Shown piece after piece: positions 8,368 to 13,088 of a stretch of 13,088 nucleotides of DNA. Position 1 is the first letter of the stretch. Each line of letters opens with the position of its first letter. Where the stretch lies: contig JAKSVN010000018.1 of NCBI GenBank assembly GCA_024427125.1, positions 1-13,088 on the forward strand. Reading direction: 5' to 3'. A program made the position numbers and the translations under genes. The notes below the pieces were generated by a model. The model was not told where the DNA came from. It saw only the letters and a program-made list of their open reading frames with translations, and searched no databases. This stretch comes from Mycoplasmoidaceae bacterium. GTDB lineage: Bacteria; Bacillota_I; Bacilli_A; Mycoplasmatales; Mycoplasmoidaceae.

Positions 8368-8850
8368 TTATAAACGAGATATTTTAAGGATTTTAACTTT
8401 GTAAGGTTTTTCTACACCTTTAATTTCAACTACTTCACCTTCTTCATGGTCTAAAACAGCCATTGCTAGAGGAGAAACATTTGAAATTTTGTCTTGATCT
8501 GGATCTGCTTCTACTTCACCAACGATTGCGTATTCATATGTTTCATCATCAGACATATCCAAGATTTTAACTTTAGTTCCAACCTTAACTTTGTTAGCTG
8601 ATTTTTTTGATGCTTTATCATCAATAATTTCTGCAAAGTTTAAGATATTTTCATATTCTTTAATTCTTGCTTCAATTTCAGCTTGTCTATTTTTAGCTGC
8701 ATCATAATCAGCATTTTCAGAAAGGTCACCTTGTTCTCTAGCTTCTTGAATAGCTTTGATTACTTTAGGTCTTTCTTCATGAATTAGACGTTCTAATTCT
8801 TTTTTAATTTCAGCTTCTTTTTCTTTTGTTAATAATATTTTTTCTGCCAT
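8368..8850 (-). CDS. greA: Transcription elongation factor GreA
   Basis: GreA enters the RNA polymerase secondary channel and stimulates cleavage of backtracked RNA, releasing stalled complexes. The 160-residue length is normal. The N-terminal coiled coil covers about residues 8-75 and carries the tip motif GDLSENADYDAAK (41-53), with the acidic residues D42 and E45 that hold the catalytic metal. The C-terminal FKBP-like domain contains VKVGTKVKILDMSDDETYEYAIVG and ends VKILKISRL. GAAAGG precedes the ATG at 8850. It is the last gene of the rpsT / lipoprotein / greA operon. Confidence 0.97.
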   Translation of the reverse strand: MAEKILLTKEKEAEIKKELERLIHEERPKVIKAIQEAREQGDLSENADYDAAKNRQAEIEARIKEYENILNFAEIIDDKASKKSANKVKVGTKVKILDMSDDETYEYAIVGEVEADPDQDKISNVSPLAMAVLDHEEGEVVEIKGVEKPYKVKILKISRL

Positions 8851-8863
8851 AGTAAACCTTTCA

Positions 8864-9415
8864 TTAAACTACTTTGCAATCCATAAAGATGTATGATTGT
8901 ACAACAATAGGAGGTGTTAAATCACTTGGATAAACATATAAATAAATTTTAGGTTCTGTTTCATCTCTTACATATTCAAATGTAGCACTAAAATTCTTTT
9001 TTTGCATTGCACCAGGTGTAATACTTCAACCCATAGATACTTGATGTCTTACTGTATCAGGGGCTCAATCTGATAATGTAAATGGTTGTTTTTTACAAAT
9101 TGACATACCAGCAACAATTTCGTTATATAAGACTTGGTCTCAACCATCTCTTGTTAAAAGCGAATTAGCATCAGCCACAGATATTTCACCCTTAGGTGCA
9201 CGTGTAGAGTTTTTCTTAATTGCTTTGGCAATTGTTTTCATTGATTTATATTTACCATATTCTTCAGGAGACCCTTTTTTATAAATACAGTTAATATTTT
9301 GTCCGTATTCAATTACATAACTTTTGCTTTTAGCACATGCAACTAAAGTTGGTGTGACTACACTCAAAGTAGCAATTGGTGATAATGCAATTAAAATTTT
9401 ATTTTTTAATTTCAT
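8864..9415 (-). CDS. Putative membrane lipoprotein of unknown function
   Basis: A 183-residue protein with several TGA-encoded Trp. It starts with a basic n-region (MKLKNK), a hydrophobic stretch and the lipobox LVAC. C27 is the predicted lipidated Cys, so the mature protein should be anchored on the outer face of the membrane. The mature part (residues 28-183) has no recognised domain; it contains YVIEYGQNINCIYKKG, WDQVLYNEIVAGM and WSITPGAMQKKNFSATFEYV. Its ATG overlaps the rpsT TAA by one base (TAATG), with AAGAAGGG upstream inside rpsT. Its stop lies 13 bases before greA. A surface lipoprotein between a ribosomal gene and greA is unusual and suggests insertion of a lineage-specific gene into a housekeeping operon. 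Confidence 0.75.
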
Positions 9416-9660
9416 TATTTTCCCTTCTTGTTTGCAGCTTTAGCATTTCTAGATTTAATTCTATTTGCTTTATTTCTATGAATTATGTGTTTTCTACTTA
9501 AGCTATCAGCTCTTGAATACAATTGGCTAATTGATTTAGCATCCTTGTTAGCTTTAGCTTTTTTTGTGTCATCTTTTAAGTTAGATAAAGCAACACGATT
9601 TGCAGCGTGTCTTTTATCAGATTGTTTCTTTGTTTTTATGTTTGATTTAATATTTGCCAT
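9415..9660 (-). CDS. rpsT: 30S ribosomal protein S20
   Basis: S20 binds 16S rRNA early in small-subunit assembly. The 81-residue Lys/Ala-rich protein starts MANIKSNIKTKKQSDKRHAANR and ends with the family pattern HRNKANRIKSRNAKAANKK. AAGGA lies about 8 bases before the ATG. It is the first gene of its operon and overlaps the lipoprotein start by one base. In E. coli S20 limits its own translation; nothing here shows that directly. Confidence 0.95.
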   Translation of the reverse strand: MANIKSNIKTKKQSDKRHAANRVALSNLKDDTKKAKANKDAKSISQLYSRADSLSRKHIIHRNKANRIKSRNAKAANKKGK

Positions 9661-9690
9661 ATGAATAAATCCTTATTTTTTTGTCTTATA

Positions 9691-9696
9691 ATTATA
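9691..9696 (-). promoter_or_regulatory. -10 box of the rpsT operon
   Basis: On the minus strand TATAAT lies 30 bases before the rpsT ATG, leaving a leader of about 24 bases that includes the AAGGA site. It overlaps plus-strand TATAAT copies (9687-9692, 9693-9698), so this short divergent region could fire in both directions. Confidence 0.5.
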
Positions 9697-9721
9697 ATAC
9701 ATATTTTAATAGGAAATAAAA

Positions 9722-9745
9722 TATAATTAAAAAACTAATAGGAGG
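9722..9745 (+). promoter_or_regulatory. -10 box and Shine-Dalgarno site of the gene upstream of fmt
   Basis: TATAAT is at 9722-9727 and AGGAGG at 9740-9745, 6 bases before the ATG at 9752. The expected transcript starts near 9734. Further TATAAT copies upstream (9687-9698) are alternatives. Confidence 0.55.
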
Positions 9746-9751
9746 TTAGCT

Positions 9752-10417
9752 ATGCAATTAATGCCATTAATCTTAGTAGTAATAATTGGTATTGCTATTT
9801 ATGCTTGATATAGAAAACGTAAAGCTAATAGAGAAGCCAACCCCTTTCTATCATCTAGAAAGAACAAGGATGAAGTTTGAAAAACTATCAAACAATTTTT
9901 AAAAGATAACAATGAACAAGGAAAAGAGATTCTTGACAGTTATGTATGCAAAAGAGACCATGTAGATGCAGTAAATCCAAATGGTTCTTTCTTATATAAG
10001 AAAAATAAAAATTACGAATTAAAAATTCGTAAATGACAAAGAAAACAAATCAATCAACAATTAAAAGCACAAGGTAAAAAAGAACTAAAAGCGCCTGCTG
10101 CTAGAGACTTATTTGTTGTTGTATTCCAAACAAGAGATTCTAAAACTGGTGTAAAAGACGCTCCACGTTGTTTTGAATGTGAAGTTATTAATACAAAGAT
10201 ATCTAAAAAGGATTATGATCGTAAGATTGTTATTAACAGAGCATTAGATTACGATACAGAAATGGAATGAATAGCTCCTGTTAGAATTGCTGAAGCAGCA
10301 AAAACTGCTGCTATGGAAAAACGTATGGCTAAGCAAAAAGCTGCTGAAGCTAAACGCGAAAAGAAACGTTTAATGAAACAACAAAAGAAGGCACAAAAAA
10401 ATGCAAATAAAAAATAA
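9752..10417 (+). CDS. Conserved unknown protein with N-terminal membrane anchor, encoded upstream of fmt
   Basis: A 221-residue protein. Residues 1-20 form one hydrophobic helix (MQLMPLILVVIIGIAIYAWY) followed by RKRKANR, so the bulk should be cytoplasmic and anchored at its N-terminus. The middle (about 40-175) looks like a folded domain with a C-X2-C pair (C140, C143) in RCFECEVIN. The tail (about 180-221) is Lys/Ala-rich, probably a coiled coil or RNA-contacting extension. It overlaps fmt by 17 bases, so the two are co-expressed. From memory, an unknown gene of similar size sits between rpsT and fmt in Mycoplasma genitalium (MG364 position), which would make this its orthologue; I have not verified this. 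The function is unknown. The strong SD supports the start. Confidence 0.8.
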
Positions 10418-11342
10418 AGTAATCTTTATGGGAACTCCAAAGATAGCAGCAGTTTGTCTGGCTGCTATTTTAGAACAAAAAGATTATGAAGTTGTTGCAG
10501 TTATTTGTCAACCAGATAAACCGGTAGGAAGACACAAAGACATAGTCTTTTCACCTGTAAAACAATTAGCTATTAAACACAATTTAAAAGTGTTACAAGA
10601 TAGCAAAGTATCTAATTTATATGAACAAATTAAAGCATTAGCACCTGATTTGATTTTTACATGTGCTTTTGGTCAATTCATTCCTTCAAATATTCTTGAA
10701 TTACCTAAATATAAATGTGTTAATTTACATGCATCATTATTACCTAAATTAAGAGGTGGTGCTCCAATTCAATGAGCAATTATTAACCAAGATAAAACCA
10801 CAGGTTTTTCATTAATGTATATGGATAAGAAAATGGATGCTGGAAATATTATTAAACAATATACCATTGCAATTGATCCAGAAGAAACATATGCATCTTT
10901 ATATGATAAACTATGTGTTTTAGCTGGTGATATTATTTCAAAAGATTTTAAGATCCTTTTTGATAGCAATTTAAAATCAATTGTTCAAGATGAATCAAAG
11001 GTAACCTTTGGTTACAACATCACAAGAGAAGATGAAAAAATTGATTGATCAAAATCAAATTTAGAAGTAGATGCACTAATTAGAGGACTATACAATGTTC
11101 CTATTGCATATACAACTTTTGAAGATCAAATAATTAAAGTTCATAAAGCTACACCAATTGATGGTTATCAAGCAGCTGAACCTGGAACAATTATTCAATT
11201 AACAAATCAAAATATGATTGTTGCATGTGGCAAAGGTGCTATGAAACTTGAATTAATTCAAATGGCCGGAAAAAAACCATTACTTATTAATCAAATAGTC
11301 AATGGACATCATCCATTTCAAACTGGTAAGAAATTTATTTAG
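10401..11342 (+). CDS. fmt: Methionyl-tRNA formyltransferase
   Basis: This enzyme transfers a formyl group from 10-formyl-tetrahydrofolate to Met-tRNA(fMet) for translation initiation. The 313-residue length is normal once TGA is read as Trp (W125, W215). The start IFMGTPKIAAVCL is the family signature. The catalytic triad is N108, H110 (NLHASLLPKLRGGAPIQ) and D146 (MDKKMDAGN), matching N106/H108/D144 of E. coli Fmt. The tRNA-binding C-terminal domain runs from about residue 205 and ends VNGHHPFQTGKKFI. The ATG at 10401 lies inside the preceding gene, with AGAAGG about 9 bases upstream. Its 3' end overlaps the convergent unknown gene by 8 bases, without an obvious terminator. Confidence 0.96.
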
Positions 11343-11958
11343 TAAATGAATTATTAGAGCCTAATAGTAAAACTATTAAGTCATTTATATTGTTGCGACA
11401 AACATCTATAATGTATTGTTTAGCTGTAGCAAACAATTTAGTATTATTTAGAATGATTTGGTATTTAGTATCATATTCTGGATCTACTAAAATATCTTTA
11501 AATTCATATGGAATTTTACAAGAGATGCAATTGTAAAGAAGATAACCTAGAGTAGATTTAATTAATTTTTTAATAATATCTTCACTAACATTTAAATTGT
11601 TTTCGTGTTGTTTAAGTAAAGAAAAGAAATTGGTAATAAATTTATCAAAACAATCAAATGAAGAGATTGTATGTTCCAAAGGAACAATTGGATTGATTTC
11701 CAATCTTTTATATAGTTCAATCATTTCTTGATTTCTATATAAATCCATGAACAATTCTATTCATTCGTCTTTATTAATTTTTATTTGTTCATAAACATGT
11801 TTTTCAGAAAATTTGCATTCAAGAAAAGCAATAATGAATGCTATGAAACTACCTTTTTTATCAAAACTGGTATTCAAAATATTTTTTATATTGACATCAT
11901 TAAAAATAAAAGAATACTTTGTTTTAAATTTTTTAAAGATTTTTTCGTCTTTAGTCAT
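11335..11958 (-). CDS. Unknown protein translationally coupled to hrcA
   Basis: A 207-residue protein rich in Ile, Lys and Asn, with one TGA-encoded Trp (W66). I do not recognise it. It appears mostly helical, with short hydrophobic runs (FIAFIIAFL near 40-48 and DLIVLLLG near the end) that are too short to call firm membrane spans. Its ATG lies inside the end of hrcA (ATGACTAA, 8-base overlap) and no good SD precedes it, so translation is probably coupled to hrcA. In many Firmicutes and mollicutes grpE or dnaK follows hrcA. This protein does not look like GrpE: it lacks the acidic coiled-coil start and the VxxxGY / LRPAxV C-terminal pattern. Its 3' end overlaps fmt by 8 bases in convergent orientation. 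Confidence 0.7.
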
Positions 11959-12985
11959 TGTATTTCTTTTCTAGTTCTTCTTTTAAGAAATCCAAAATAC
12001 CTTGGACTTTAGAATAATCCATTCTATTTGGTCCAACAACTGAAATTTGGTGTGAATTATCTTTTCCTTTAACATTAACTGTAGCTATAGCTAATTCTTT
12101 AGCACCAACTTTTTCACCAGATGAAATTAATGTTGTTTTACCTGTTTTAGATTGTTGATAAGCTATTTGTTGTCAAATACTAGATGAGTCTAATAAATCT
12201 AGAACTTTATTTAATTTTTCAACATCATTTTTAAATTCTGGTTGTGTAGTTAAGTATTTAGTTCCATGAACTGATGTGTGATATTGATATTTAATATCAA
12301 AGATCTTTTGAATTAATCCTTGCATGATAAATTCATAGTTTTCAACACTTTCTTTAATAATGTCTTTTAAACTATTAATTTTTTCAGGGATTTGTTCTAG
12401 AGAAGTTCCAATTAATCTATCATTAAAAATTCTTACACATGTAGCAATATCATTTAATACTTTGCCTTCATTAAATGTAATAGTATTTTTAGTTAAGTTA
12501 CCACTTGATGTAACAACAATGATGATTGCCATGTTGTTATTAACTGGAATTAAATCAATTCTAACAAGTGTTTCATTTATTTCACCTGTAGTAACGATTG
12601 ATGGTAGGTGTAATGTTTCATTAATAACAGCCATTGATTCATCAATGATTGTTTCAATAGATGTTAATCTTTTAGCAAAAATTTTAGTTAACTTCTTTTT
12701 TAAATCAACTGATAGTGATGGTTGAAGAATTTCATTACGATAATATTCATAACCCAAACTAGTTGGAACACGTCCAGATGATGTATGTGTTTTTTCAATT
12801 AGCCCAACCTTCTCTAGATATGCCATTTCATTACGAATTGTGGCACTTGATAAGTCCTTAAAGAAATCATGAATGACTTCTTTACTAGAGATTGGTGTTG
12901 CTTCATTAATGTATTGTTCAACTATGATTTTTAATAGATCAATTTGTCTTTTGGTTAACTTAATATTTTTCATATTTTTGCTCAT
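11951..12985 (-). CDS. hrcA: Heat-inducible transcription repressor HrcA
   Basis: HrcA represses chaperone genes by binding CIRCE operators and is released when proteins misfold. Reading one TGA as Trp joins the two parts into 344 residues, the normal size. The N-terminal winged helix contains LTKRQIDLLKIIVEQYI, then SSATIRNEMAYLEKVGLIEK and the family signature HTSSGRVPTSLGYEYY. The C-terminus has SVVGPNRMDYSKVQGILDFL, matching the conserved 'GvIGPtRMdY' end. I chose the ATG at 12985 because AAGG lies 5 bases before it. A GTG at 12991 would lie too close to that site, and an internal ATG at 12973 is a weaker alternative. The operator at the start codon points to autoregulation. Confidence 0.96.
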
Positions 12986-13011
12986 TAGCACCTTGGCTCT
13001 TATATTGCTAA
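12985..13011. promoter_or_regulatory. CIRCE-like operator at the hrcA start
   Basis: The arms TTAGCACCT and TATTGCTAA are separated by exactly 9 bases, the CIRCE geometry (consensus TTAGCACTC-N9-GAGTGCTAA). Each arm matches 7 of 9 positions and the outer TTAGCA/TGCTAA is a perfect repeat. It spans the predicted transcription start and the SD and reaches the first base of the ATG, so bound HrcA would block its own transcription. Confidence 0.75.
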
Positions 13012-13016
13012 TTATA
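13011..13016 (-). promoter_or_regulatory. -10 box of hrcA
   Basis: On the minus strand TATAAT ends 25 bases before the ATG at 12985. The expected start, near 13004, lies within the CIRCE-like operator. No clear -35 box is seen in the A/T-only sequence upstream. Confidence 0.5.
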
Positions 13017-13062
13017 AAATATATTAAATAAATATAAATATTTTTGTTTTTTTGATATTATT

Positions 13063-13087
13063 TAATTGAAAATAATATTTTCAATTA
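13063..13087. repeat. Perfect inverted repeat at the window edge
   Basis: Arms TAATTGAAAAT and ATTTTCAATTA (11 bp each) surround AAT. It could be a terminator or operator of a gene beyond the window. The downstream T-run, if any, is cut off, and the AT-only sequence from 13017 holds nothing else I can support. Confidence 0.35.
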
Positions 13088-13088
13088 G

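Noticed and set aside
10999..11013. Perfect palindrome GTAACC-TTT-GGTTAC inside fmt.
   Set aside because: It encodes conserved Fmt sequence (KVTFGYN), so it is probably coincidental.
11362..11378. Hairpin TAATAGT/ACTATTA shortly after the fmt stop as a terminator.
   Set aside because: There is no following T-run and it lies inside the coding part of the convergent gene.
11335..11958. The gene after hrcA as grpE.
   Set aside because: Its length is plausible, but the acidic coiled-coil N-terminus and the conserved GrpE C-terminal pattern are absent.
12360..12725. Plus-strand open frame opposite hrcA.
   Set aside because: It lies entirely within well-conserved HrcA sequence on the other strand and is a shadow.

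Overview
The window comes from an AT-rich mollicute (mycoplasma-type bacterium) that reads UGA as tryptophan. Nearly every gene has in-frame TGA codons where its family expects Trp, and reading TGA as stop breaks almost all of them into pieces. The block rpsT / unknown membrane protein / fmt matches the gene order I remember from the Mycoplasma pneumoniae / M. genitalium group. A pyruvate:ferredoxin oxidoreductase implies fermentative, probably anaerobic metabolism, which is atypical for mycoplasmas. A host-associated lineage such as the Malacoplasma / 'Candidatus Mycoplasma girerdii' type is a possible source, but I cannot confirm this without a search.

Layout. 1-2156 (+): the C-terminal ~717 residues of pyruvate:ferredoxin oxidoreductase, followed by a clear terminator. 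2200-5528 (+): an accessory-looking block of four PQ-loop (SemiSWEET/SWEET-like) membrane transporter genes with a TetR-family regulator in the middle. Two are single three-helix proteins and two are fused seven-helix proteins with a 3-1-3 helix layout. The block ends at a terminator shared with convergent argS. 5527-7831 (-): argS preceded by a divergent HhH-GPD-like DNA glycosylase. 7871-8365 (-): a five-tRNA cluster transcribed Tyr-Gln-Lys-Leu-Gly, all with encoded CCA. 8368-9660 (-): an rpsT / putative lipoprotein / greA operon. 9752-11342 (+): a membrane-anchored unknown protein overlapping fmt. 11335-12985 (-): hrcA overlapping an unknown gene, with a CIRCE-like operator on the hrcA start codon.

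How it fits together. Most of the window is housekeeping: translation (argS, tRNAs, rpsT, fmt), transcription (greA), heat-shock control (hrcA) and repair. The unusual part is the PQ-loop block. The two single-domain proteins look like separate versions of the first and second halves of the two fused proteins. All six modules end in a similar basic cytoplasmic tail carrying an [I/M]-[S/T/N]-E motif. Three of the four transporter genes have a perfect TATAAT only 6-11 bases before the ATG and no Shine-Dalgarno sequence, so they are probably expressed as leaderless or nearly leaderless mRNAs. The fourth transporter gene and the TetR gene have strong AGGAGG sites. There is no gene-free stretch longer than 300 bases.
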